The translations under genes and the position numbers were made by a program. A DNA stretch of 64,000 nucleotides from Streptomyces minutiscleroticus. Its GTDB lineage: Bacteria; Actinomycetota; Actinomycetes; Streptomycetales; Streptomycetaceae. The notes below the pieces were generated by a model, which saw only the letters and a list, made by a program, of their open reading frames with translations, had not been told where the DNA came from and did not search any database. Positions within the stretch are counted from its first letter, which is position 1; the number at the start of each line of letters is the position of its first letter. The stretch covers positions 80,288 to 144,287 of the forward strand of contig NZ_BMVU01000018.1 in assembly GCF_014650875.1 (NCBI RefSeq), read 5' to 3'. Positions 45,083 through 53,008 of this stretch are shown one piece after another.

Positions 45083-46654
45083 ATGACCCAGCCTTCGTTC
45101 CCCCATGCCCCTGCGTCCCGCAGATCGGTCCTCACCGCCCTCGCGGCGCTCGCCGTACTGCCGCTGAGCGCCTGCTCCTCCTCCGATGGCTCCGCCGCGT
45201 CCGCCGAGTCCCCGGCGTCCGCCGCCCCGGCCGACGGCGGCACCCTGCGCTACGCGGCCACCGGATCCCCCGCCACCGCCAGTGACGACCCGCACGGCGG
45301 CCTCGGCAACGAGTCCGACATCCTGCGCTTCGCCCTGGTCTACGACGTCCTGACCCTCCCCGGCGAGGACGGCGGGACCCGCCCGCGGCTCGCCACGTCG
45401 TGGAAGCCCAACGAGACCCTGGACCGCTGGACCTTCACCCTGCGCAAGGACGCGCGCTTCACCGACGGCACCCGGGTGCGCGCCGCCGACGTGCTGTACT
45501 CCCTGCGGCGCATCGCGGACAAGGCCGCCGAGAACTACGGCCGGCTCGCCGACTTCGACCTGGACAGGTCCACGGCGCCCGACGAGCACACCGTGGTCCT
45601 GGCCACCCGCACCCCGATGGCCGACGCGCCCAGGGCGCTGGAGTCCGTCAGCTTCGTGGTGCCCGAGGGCACCGAGGACTTCTCCCGCGCCGTTCCCGGC
45701 TCGGGTCCCTACAAGGTCGAGGGGACCAGCTCCCGGACCAGTGTCCTGACCCGCAACGACGACTGGTGGGGGAAACGGCCGCACCTGGACCGGATCGAGA
45801 TCCAGGCCGTCGCCGACCCCCAGGCGCGCGCCAACGCCGTCACCTCCGGACAGGCCGACATCGCCGGCAGCGTCAGCCCGGCCGCCGTCAAGAGCGCCGG
45901 AACCTCGGCCAGGACGCAGGTGGTGCGCCGGGAAGGCGTCACCGAGTACCCGTTCGTCATGCGCCTGGACACCGAGCCGTTCGACGACCCCAGGGTCCGC
46001 GAAGCCTTCCGCCTGGCGGCCGACCGCAAGGCCCTGGTCGACACCGTGTACCTGGGCTACGGCAGGATCGCCAACGACCTTCCCACCCCCTACGACCCCT
46101 CGACGCCCAAGGACCTGCCCCAGCGCACCCGGGACGTGGAGAAGGCCAGGCGACTGCTGGCGGAGGCGGGCCACGAGGACGGGCTGTCCGTCACCCTGCA
46201 CACCACCACCTCCTACCCCGGTATGGACACCGCGGCCACCCTCTACGCCCAGCAGCTGGCCGACATCGGGGTCGAGGCCGAGGTGAAGGTCGAACCCGCC
46301 GACACCTACTGGACGGCCGTCTACGCGAAGAAGGCCTTCTACACCGGCTACTACGGCGGCATCTCCTTCACCGACCTCACCCGCGTCGGCCTGCTGTCCG
46401 ACTCCCCCACCAACGAGACCGCCTGGCGCAGCGACACCTTCGACGACGGCTTCGACCGGGCCATGGCCACCGCGGACGACACCGAGCGCCAGGCACTGCT
46501 CGCCGGCATCCAGAAGGAGCTGTGGGAGGACGGCGGCTACGTCGTCTGGGGCACCGGTGACGGACTGGACCTCGCCGCGCCCGGCGTGCGCGGACTGCCC
46601 GACGGTCCCGGCTTCCAGCGCATGTTCATCGACCAGGTGTGGCTGGACCGGTGA
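45083..46654 (+). CDS. Peptide/nickel-type ABC substrate-binding lipoprotein
   Basis: 523 residues, family 5 extracellular solute-binding protein (DppA/NikA/CntA type). The N-terminus has RRSVLTALAALAVLPLSAC, a twin-Arg signal with lipobox, so it is lipid-anchored outside the membrane. Core motifs: GGTLRYAATGSPATASDDPH, LATSWKPNETLDRWTFTLRKDARFTDG and GSGPYKVEGTS. Relatives bind free peptides, or Ni/Zn chelates of nicotianamine-like metallophores. It begins 50 bases after the PKS gene and heads the four-gene importer module. Probable receptor for the metal-loaded product. Confidence 0.9.
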   Translation: MTQPSFPHAPASRRSVLTALAALAVLPLSACSSSDGSAASAESPASAAPADGGTLRYAATGSPATASDDPHGGLGNESDILRFALVYDVLTLPGEDGGTRPRLATSWKPNETLDRWTFTLRKDARFTDGTRVRAADVLYSLRRIADKAAENYGRLADFDLDRSTAPDEHTVVLATRTPMADAPRALESVSFVVPEGTEDFSRAVPGSGPYKVEGTSSRTSVLTRNDDWWGKRPHLDRIEIQAVADPQARANAVTSGQADIAGSVSPAAVKSAGTSARTQVVRREGVTEYPFVMRLDTEPFDDPRVREAFRLAADRKALVDTVYLGYGRIANDLPTPYDPSTPKDLPQRTRDVEKARRLLAEAGHEDGLSVTLHTTTSYPGMDTAATLYAQQLADIGVEAEVKVEPADTYWTAVYAKKAFYTGYYGGISFTDLTRVGLLSDSPTNETAWRSDTFDDGFDRAMATADDTERQALLAGIQKELWEDGGYVVWGTGDGLDLAAPGVRGLPDGPGFQRMFIDQVWLDR

Positions 46655-47616
46655 TCCTGCGTCTCGTCGTCCGTACCGCGGCCCTGGCCGTGGCCGCCAC
46701 GGCCGTGGTCTTCGCGGCGACCGAACTGCTGCCCGGCGACGCCGGGCAGCTCCGGACGCCGGGGCGGGCCTCGGCTCAGGACATCGCGCGGGAACGCGAG
46801 CGGCTCGGCCTGGACCGGCCGGCCGCGGTGCGCTACCTCGACTGGCTGTACGGCGTGGTCCGCGGGGACCTCGGGCGGTCGCTGTCGGGGGGACGGCCCG
46901 TGGCGGCGCTGTTCGCCGAGCGGCTGCCCGCCACCGCCGTGCTGGCCGCGGCCGCGCTGGCCGTCACCGCGCTGCTGACCGCGGCGGCCCTGGGAGTCAC
47001 GTACCTGCGCGGCGGCCGGGGCGGCTCGGCCGCCACCGGTCTGGCCGCCGTGCCGCAGCCGGTCCACGCGGCCGTGCTCGGCGTGGTGTTCGCCGGGCTG
47101 CTGGGCTGGCTGCCCGCCGTGTCCCTGCTCCCGCCCGGCGCCTCGCCGCTGACCGAACCCGAGGTCCTGGTCCTGCCCGCGCTCACCCTCGCCCTGCCCT
47201 CGGCCGCCTTCGCCACCGCCCTGCTGCGCGGGGCGCTGGGCGACGCGCTGCGCCGGCCGCACGTGACCGACGCGCGACTGCGCGGCCTGCCCGCCCCGCT
47301 GGTGCTGCGCCGTCACGTCCTGCCCTTCCTGTACGTGCCGGCGCTCCAGGTGACAGCGCTGCTGGCGGGCGGTCTCGTCGCGGGGACGGCCCTGGTGGAG
47401 ACGGTGTTCGGCTACCCGGGCACCGGGCAGCTGCTGGTGTCCGCCGTGGCGGTGCGCGACGTCCCCGTGGTCCAGGCCGCGGCCCTCCTCCCGGCCGTCG
47501 TCCTGCTGCTGGGCATGCTGACGGCCGACCTGGCCGCCCACCGCGCCGCCTCGGCGCCGCGCGTCACGAAGGGCGCCGTCACCGCCGTACCGCGGAACGT
47601 GGGAGGGGGCCTGTGA
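46651..47616 (+). CDS. ABC transporter permease (DppB/NikB type)
   Basis: 321 residues from a GTG overlapping the receptor stop codon (GTGA). Six hydrophobic helices. Features: LGLDRPAAVRYLDWLYGVVRGDLGRS in the first periplasmic loop and FGYPGTGQLLVSAVAVRDVP near the end, both diagnostic of the first permease of peptide/nickel importers. Part of the metallophore importer. Confidence 0.92.
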   Translation: MILRLVVRTAALAVAATAVVFAATELLPGDAGQLRTPGRASAQDIARERERLGLDRPAAVRYLDWLYGVVRGDLGRSLSGGRPVAALFAERLPATAVLAAAALAVTALLTAAALGVTYLRGGRGGSAATGLAAVPQPVHAAVLGVVFAGLLGWLPAVSLLPPGASPLTEPEVLVLPALTLALPSAAFATALLRGALGDALRRPHVTDARLRGLPAPLVLRRHVLPFLYVPALQVTALLAGGLVAGTALVETVFGYPGTGQLLVSAVAVRDVPVVQAAALLPAVVLLLGMLTADLAAHRAASAPRVTKGAVTAVPRNVGGGL

Positions 47617-48470
47617 CCCCCCGTACCGTGCCGGCCCCCGCCGAAGCCACCCGTCGCCGTACACCGCCGGTTGCCGCCGGGGCCGTCCGCCGTGCGGTGC
47701 CCGTCGCCGCGGCCGTCGTCCTGCTGGTGTGCGTGCCGCTCGGCCGGTACGCCGCCCCGCACCCACCGGAGCGCACGGTCGCCGCGCCTTGGGCACCGCC
47801 CGGCGGAGAGCACCTGCTGGGCACCGACGCCCTGGGACGCGACGTGCTGTCCCGGGTGCTGGCCGGCGGCACCCATCTGCTCACGGTGTCCCTCCTGACC
47901 GCGGCCGCCGCCGTCGTCTGCGGCACCGCGCTCGGCCTCACCGCGGGCTGGACGGGCGGCCGCACCGCCCACGCGGTGCGCGCGCTGTGCGACCTGCTGC
48001 TGGCCGTCCCCGCCCTTGTCCTGGCCCTGGTCCTGGCCGTCGCACTGCCCGGGACCACGGCGGTCGTCGTGGCGGCGGTGCTCAGCGGAGCGCCGCTGAC
48101 CGCACGGATCGTCACCGCGCAGTGCGCGCACCTGCGCGACAGCGGACACGTGCTCGCCGCCGTCGAACGCGGCGAGCGCACATCCGCCGTCCTCGTCCAC
48201 GAGGTCATGCCCGCCCTGCGCCGGCTGGTCGCCGCCGACGCCGGACTCCGTCTGGTCACGGCACTGCAGATCGCGGCGGCCCTCGCCGTCCTCGGCCTGG
48301 GACCGCAGCCGCCCACGCCCGACTGGGCTCTGATGCTCAGCGAGAACCTGCCCGGAGCCGCGCTCAACCCCATGGCACTGCTGGCCCCCGCGATCCCTCT
48401 CGCGGGCTGCGCCTGGATGATCGCCGCGGCGGCCCGGGCCGCCGCCCGCACACCGGGGGAGACCGGATGA
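47613..48470 (+). CDS. ABC transporter permease (DppC/NikC type)
   Basis: 285 residues, with its GTG overlapping the upstream stop. The LLGTDALGRDVLSRVLAGG motif near residue 70 is the DppC/NikC signature. Several helices follow, with a short cytoplasmic coupling loop around AAVERGERTSAVLVHEVMPA. Heterodimer partner of the 46651 permease. Confidence 0.92.
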   Translation: MTPRTVPAPAEATRRRTPPVAAGAVRRAVPVAAAVVLLVCVPLGRYAAPHPPERTVAAPWAPPGGEHLLGTDALGRDVLSRVLAGGTHLLTVSLLTAAAAVVCGTALGLTAGWTGGRTAHAVRALCDLLLAVPALVLALVLAVALPGTTAVVVAAVLSGAPLTARIVTAQCAHLRDSGHVLAAVERGERTSAVLVHEVMPALRRLVAADAGLRLVTALQIAAALAVLGLGPQPPTPDWALMLSENLPGAALNPMALLAPAIPLAGCAWMIAAAARAAARTPGETG

Positions 48471-50200
48471 CCGCGCACACGCGGGCCACGGCCGCCGGGA
48501 CCGGTACCGTCGGGGCCGCCGTGCCGCTGCTGGCGGCCGACGGACTGACCGTCCACCGCGTCCACGACGAGGCCACCGTGGTGCCGCCGGTGGACCTGAG
48601 CGTCGGCGACGGCGAGGTCCTGGCCGTCGTCGGCGCCTCCGGAGCGGGGAAGACCACACTGCTGCGCACCCTGTTCGACGTTCTGCCGGACGGGCTGCGC
48701 CGTACGGGGGGCACCGTGAGCTGGCGTGGCACGACGGTGCCCGCCGGGCGGGCGGCCAGACGGTGGCGGCGCGCCCACTGCGGCTGGCTGGGACAGGACC
48801 CCGGCGCGGCCCTGAACCCGCTGTGGCGGGTCGACCGCCTGATCGGCGAGGAGTTCACCGGCGACGCCGCCACCCGCGCGGAACGGGTCGGCACCCTGAT
48901 GGACCGGCTGGGGCTGACGCCCGGACTCGCCTCCCGGCGCGCGGGCGAGCTCTCCGGCGGACAGGCCCAGCGGGTCGCCCTGGCCCGCGCCCTGTGCACC
49001 GATCCGGACCTGCTCGTCCTGGACGAGCCGACCTCGGCACTCGACGCCGCCTGCGCCGACATGGTCGCCGAAGCGGTGCGATCCCTGCGCGGCTCCTCCG
49101 GCCGGGGCGTCGTCCTGGTCACCCACGACGCCCGGCTGGCGGCGGAACTGGCCGACCGGACCCTCGTACTCGAACCGGTCGCGGCATCCGGACCCGCGAG
49201 GACTCCCTCGCGTCCGGGCTCCCGGGCCCGGCGCACCCCGAATCCGGCTCCCGCGATCGCGGGCGCAGACGAGAACTCCCGTCCGGCCACCGATGTCCCG
49301 GTGCCGGGGGCCGGGCACTCGTCCGCCTTCCCTCCACGCCACGAAGCCGGCCTTGCGTCCGTCCACGCGTCGCAGGACACCACCCTTCCCCCTGCCCCGG
49401 GCCGGTGCCGCACCACTGCTGCATCCGGACCCGTGCTGTCGGCCCGCGGACTGGAGCTGCGCACCCCCGACGGCACACCGTTGCTCGACCGCTGCGACCT
49501 GGAGCTGACGGCGGGCGACTGGCTGGCCGTCACCGGGGCGTCAGGTGCCGGGAAGACGACCCTGCTGCACGCCCTGGCCGGCCGCCGCCCGCCCGCCGGC
49601 GGCCAGGTGCTGCTGCACGGCCGCCCGCTGCCCGCCACGGCCCGCCTGCGCGACCGGGAGACACTGCGGGCGATCCAGCTGGCCGGACAGGACCCGGCGA
49701 CCGAACTCAACCCGGCGCACTCGGTCGGCCGGTCGGTGGCCCGGCCGCTGAGAGTGTTCCACGGCGTGGGCGGACCCGCCGGCCGCAAGCGGGCACGGGA
49801 GCTGCTCGCGGCCGTCGGGCTCCCCGCCGAACTGGCCGGCCGCGGCCCGTCGGCGCTCTCCGGCGGCCAGCGGCGCCGGGCCGTACTCGCCCGCGCCCTG
49901 GCCGCCCGCCCCGACGTACTGCTGCTGGACGAACCCACCGCGGCCCTCGACCCCGTCTCGGCACGGTCCGTGCTCGACCTGGTCGAGCAGCTCAGAAGGG
50001 ACGGCCTGGCCGTCCTGACCGTCACCCACGACCCGGACACGGCCGCCCGCGCCGACCGCGTCCTGCACCTGGCCGGACGCCGGCTGACACCGCGACCGCC
50101 CACGACCGCCGACCACCGGCACGACACCTCGCACGACGCCCTCCACACCGAACACGACGAACGAACGGAGCACCCCGGTGTCCGACCCCACCGCGGCTGA
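48467..50200 (+). CDS. Fused double ABC ATPase (DppD-DppF/NikD-NikE type)
   Basis: 577 residues, translationally coupled by ATGA. Two complete nucleotide-binding domains in one chain. The first has Walker A GASGAGKTT near 60, signature LSGGQAQRVALARAL and Walker B LLVLDEPTSAL. The second has GASGAGKTT near 365, LSGGQRRRAVLARAL and LLLLDEPTAAL. A low-complexity linker of about 80 residues (about 245-325) joins them. Most importers of this class use two separate ATPases. The 3' end overlaps the next gene by 23 bases. Confidence 0.93.
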   Translation: MTAHTRATAAGTGTVGAAVPLLAADGLTVHRVHDEATVVPPVDLSVGDGEVLAVVGASGAGKTTLLRTLFDVLPDGLRRTGGTVSWRGTTVPAGRAARRWRRAHCGWLGQDPGAALNPLWRVDRLIGEEFTGDAATRAERVGTLMDRLGLTPGLASRRAGELSGGQAQRVALARALCTDPDLLVLDEPTSALDAACADMVAEAVRSLRGSSGRGVVLVTHDARLAAELADRTLVLEPVAASGPARTPSRPGSRARRTPNPAPAIAGADENSRPATDVPVPGAGHSSAFPPRHEAGLASVHASQDTTLPPAPGRCRTTAASGPVLSARGLELRTPDGTPLLDRCDLELTAGDWLAVTGASGAGKTTLLHALAGRRPPAGGQVLLHGRPLPATARLRDRETLRAIQLAGQDPATELNPAHSVGRSVARPLRVFHGVGGPAGRKRARELLAAVGLPAELAGRGPSALSGGQRRRAVLARALAARPDVLLLDEPTAALDPVSARSVLDLVEQLRRDGLAVLTVTHDPDTAARADRVLHLAGRRLTPRPPTTADHRHDTSHDALHTEHDERTEHPGVRPHRG

Positions 50201-51575
50201 CCCCACGGCCGCGTCCACCGACCGGATCACGGCCCTGCTGGCCGCCCACCCCTGGGTGGCAGACGCCCGGCCCGCACCCGACGGCGGCGTCCGCGTCGTC
50301 CCGCACCCCGACGCCGTGGCGGCCACGCCCGAACCGGGCCCCCTGCTGCGCGAACACCTCGACCAGTGGGCCGAGGTGTACGCATTCGTCTACGAGACGG
50401 GGGAGAGCCGGCACGCCGACGACCTGGATCTGTCCGGATGGCGGGCCTCCGACACCGGAGCGCCGCTGCCCGAGGCGCACATGCGCGACTGGGTGGAGCG
50501 CACCGTGGACCTCGTCCTGGCCCAGCGCCCGCGCCGGCTGCTCGAACTCGGCTGCGGCACCGGCCTGCTCGCCCACCGCCTCCATCCGCACCTGGACGGC
50601 TACGTCGGCACCGACGTCGCCCAGGTCGCGGTGGACCGGCTCACCGCCGCCGCCCTGCCCCGTACCGCGTTCGTCCGGGCCGCCGCCCACGAGACGACCG
50701 CCTCCGAGGTGCGCGACGCCGTGGACACCGTCTTCGGCCCCGGCACGCGCCCCGACTGCGTGCTGCTCAACTCGGTCACCCAGTGCTTCCCCGACCTCGC
50801 CTACCTGACGGCCGTCCTGCACGGGGCGCTGGCCGCGGTCGAGGACGGCGGCACCGTGATCGTCGGGGACAACCGGCACTCGGACTTCCTCCTGGACCAC
50901 TTCGGCCGGCTGGAGCGGGCGCGCGACCCCGAGGCGGACGAGAAGACGATCGCCGCCAGGGCCGCGGCCGCCGCCGCGGCGGACGAGGAACTGTCCTTCA
51001 CCCCCGAGGCCGTCCGTGCCGCCTGCGCCGCCCAGCCGCGCCCGGTCCGCATGAGCGTCCACGCCCGCACCATGGCCGAGGACACCGAACTCACCCGCTA
51101 CCGCTACGACCTCGTCCTGCGCGTCGGCCCGCGGCACGGCGCGCCCGGCACCCGCCCGGTGCGCCGCGTGTCCTGGGCCGCACGCCAGGAGGGCGCACTC
51201 GCGGAGGCGGTGCGCGCCGCGCTCGGCGGTGACGGCCCCGTCGTCCTGCGCGGCATCCCCAACGCCCTGCTCCTCGACGCGCCCGGGGCGATGACCCCGT
51301 ACGCCCTGCGCCGGGCCCTGGACGGGGTCGACGCCGCCGTCCTGCTCGACACCGCCGACCCCCGGACGCTGGCCGTGGCGGCACCGGCGTCCTGCGCCCC
51401 CGCCGCCTGCGAGGACGCGCCCGCGCCCACCGGTCCGACCGCCCACGAGCCCTTCCCCCTGTTCGTCGGCCGCCGTCTGCCCGAGGTGCTGCGCGACCAC
51501 CTGCGCCGCGCCGAGCCCGGGGCCCCGGCACCGGTGATCACCGTGGTCGACGGCGCCGAGGACGGCCGGTCATGA
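50178..51575 (+). CDS. Free-standing NRPS-type methyltransferase
   Basis: 465 residues from a GTG with GGAG upstream. Residues about 55-320 match the methyltransferase domain usually inserted inside NRPS adenylation domains: DQWAEVYAFVYE, then MRDWVERTVDLVLAQRPRRL, LLELGCGTGLLAHRLHP (SAM motif), LLNSVTQCFPDLAYL and EDGGTVIVGD. The segment VVLRGIPNALL mirrors the end of such insertions. A C-terminal part of about 120 residues has no clear match. It looks like an excised MT domain acting in trans, perhaps on a thiazoline carbon or nitrogen. ATGA overlap with the next gene. Confidence 0.85.
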   Translation: MSDPTAADPTAASTDRITALLAAHPWVADARPAPDGGVRVVPHPDAVAATPEPGPLLREHLDQWAEVYAFVYETGESRHADDLDLSGWRASDTGAPLPEAHMRDWVERTVDLVLAQRPRRLLELGCGTGLLAHRLHPHLDGYVGTDVAQVAVDRLTAAALPRTAFVRAAAHETTASEVRDAVDTVFGPGTRPDCVLLNSVTQCFPDLAYLTAVLHGALAAVEDGGTVIVGDNRHSDFLLDHFGRLERARDPEADEKTIAARAAAAAAADEELSFTPEAVRAACAAQPRPVRMSVHARTMAEDTELTRYRYDLVLRVGPRHGAPGTRPVRRVSWAARQEGALAEAVRAALGGDGPVVLRGIPNALLLDAPGAMTPYALRRALDGVDAAVLLDTADPRTLAVAAPASCAPAACEDAPAPTGPTAHEPFPLFVGRRLPEVLRDHLRRAEPGAPAPVITVVDGAEDGRS

Positions 51576-53008
51576 CGACGGCGCTCACGGACACCGACCT
51601 CACCGGGCTGCCGGGGGTGGCGGACTGGCAGCTCGTACCCGGCGGCCCGCACGGCACCCTGCTGGTGGCGGGCCCGCCCCCGGCCGCGGAGCGGGAGCCC
51701 TCGCACAGCTCGGTCCCGGGCGGCGACAGTACGGACGCAACGGCCCGCGCGACCGCCGCCGGTGACGACTCGGTACAGGACACCGACCCGGCCCCGCTCC
51801 CCGCGCTGATGCGCCGGCTCGACGAGACCGCGCTGCTGACGATGGCCCGCGTACTGGACCGGACCCGCCTGTTCCGCGACGGACGCGGACACGACGCCGA
51901 CGAGGTCCTCGCGGCCCTGGCGGCCGCGCCCCGGCACGCCTGGCTCGTACGGCGCTGGCTGCGCACCCTGGCCGCCGAGAACCGGCTCGTCCAGGACACG
52001 CGGACCGGCCGGTACCACGGTCTGGAGGTGCCCGATCGCCGCGAGCACGCCCGGGCACTGCGCGACCTCGACGGGGCGTGCCGGGGGCTGGGCTACCCGC
52101 CGTCGATGACCCGCTTCTTCCGCTCCGCGGCCGAACGGCTGCCGCTGCTGCTGCAGGACCGCGCCACCCTCCAGGAAGTGCTCTTCCCCGACGGGCGGAC
52201 GGACACCGCACAGGGCAACTACCGCGACAGCACCCCCAGCCGCTGGGCCAACCACGCCGCGGCCTCCCTCGTCGTCGACCAGGCCCGCCACCGGGCCGCA
52301 CACGCACCGCTGCGCGTCCTGGAGGCAGGAGCCGGAGTGGGCGGCACCACCGGAACCGTCCTGGAGGCCCTCGGCGGCACCCCCGTGGACTACCTGTTCA
52401 CGGACGTCTCCCCGTTCTTCCTCAAAGAGGCCCGGGACGTCTTCGGCGCCCGCCCCGGACTGCGCCACGCCTTGTTCGACATCCAGGCCGACCCGCTCGC
52501 GCAGGGCTTCGCACCCGCGTCGCAGGACGTCGTGCTGGCGGCGAACGTCCTGCACAACGCACGGCACGCCGGCCGGGCCCTGGCGGCCCTGAGGGAACTG
52601 CTCGTGCCCGGCGGGCTGCTGGTCCTGGTCGAGTCGTGCCAGGAGCACTACCAGGCCCTCACCTCCATGTACCTGCTGATGTCGCCCGCGCCCGACGAGC
52701 AGGGCTGGTTCACCGACCTGCGGGCCGGCCAGGACCGGGTCCTCCTCACCGCCGAGGAGTGGACACGGCAGCTGGACGCCGCGGGCTTCGACCCGCTGCC
52801 CGTCCTGCCGACGGACGGGCACCCGCTCGCCGCGGCCGCCGGCCAGCGCGTCCTCGCCGGCCGCGTCCGCCCCGGCGTCGGCAGGCCGGACCCCGACCGG
52901 GTCCGCGCCGCGCTCGCCGACCGGCTGCCGCCGGGCGCACCCCTTCCCCGCGTCCACGCCGTGGACCGCGTCATCCGCACCACCACTCCGACGGGAGCAC
53001 CCTGTTGA
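51572..53008 (+). CDS. Free-standing PKS-type C-methyltransferase
   Basis: 478 residues. The first about 130 resemble no catalytic family. From about 150 on the sequence follows PKS C-methyltransferase domains: RLPLLLQDRATLQEVLFPDG, NYRDSTPSRWAN, RVLEAGAGVGGTTGTVLEAL (SAM motif), YLFTDVSPFFLKEA, then DVVLAANVLHNARHAGRALA and LLVPGGLLVLVES. In yersiniabactin synthetase the equivalent MT sits inside HMWP1; here the PKS lacks it, so this protein probably methylates the beta-keto intermediate or thiazoline in trans. Overlaps both neighbours. Confidence 0.87.
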   Translation: MTTALTDTDLTGLPGVADWQLVPGGPHGTLLVAGPPPAAEREPSHSSVPGGDSTDATARATAAGDDSVQDTDPAPLPALMRRLDETALLTMARVLDRTRLFRDGRGHDADEVLAALAAAPRHAWLVRRWLRTLAAENRLVQDTRTGRYHGLEVPDRREHARALRDLDGACRGLGYPPSMTRFFRSAAERLPLLLQDRATLQEVLFPDGRTDTAQGNYRDSTPSRWANHAAASLVVDQARHRAAHAPLRVLEAGAGVGGTTGTVLEALGGTPVDYLFTDVSPFFLKEARDVFGARPGLRHALFDIQADPLAQGFAPASQDVVLAANVLHNARHAGRALAALRELLVPGGLLVLVESCQEHYQALTSMYLLMSPAPDEQGWFTDLRAGQDRVLLTAEEWTRQLDAAGFDPLPVLPTDGHPLAAAAGQRVLAGRVRPGVGRPDPDRVRAALADRLPPGAPLPRVHAVDRVIRTTTPTGAPC

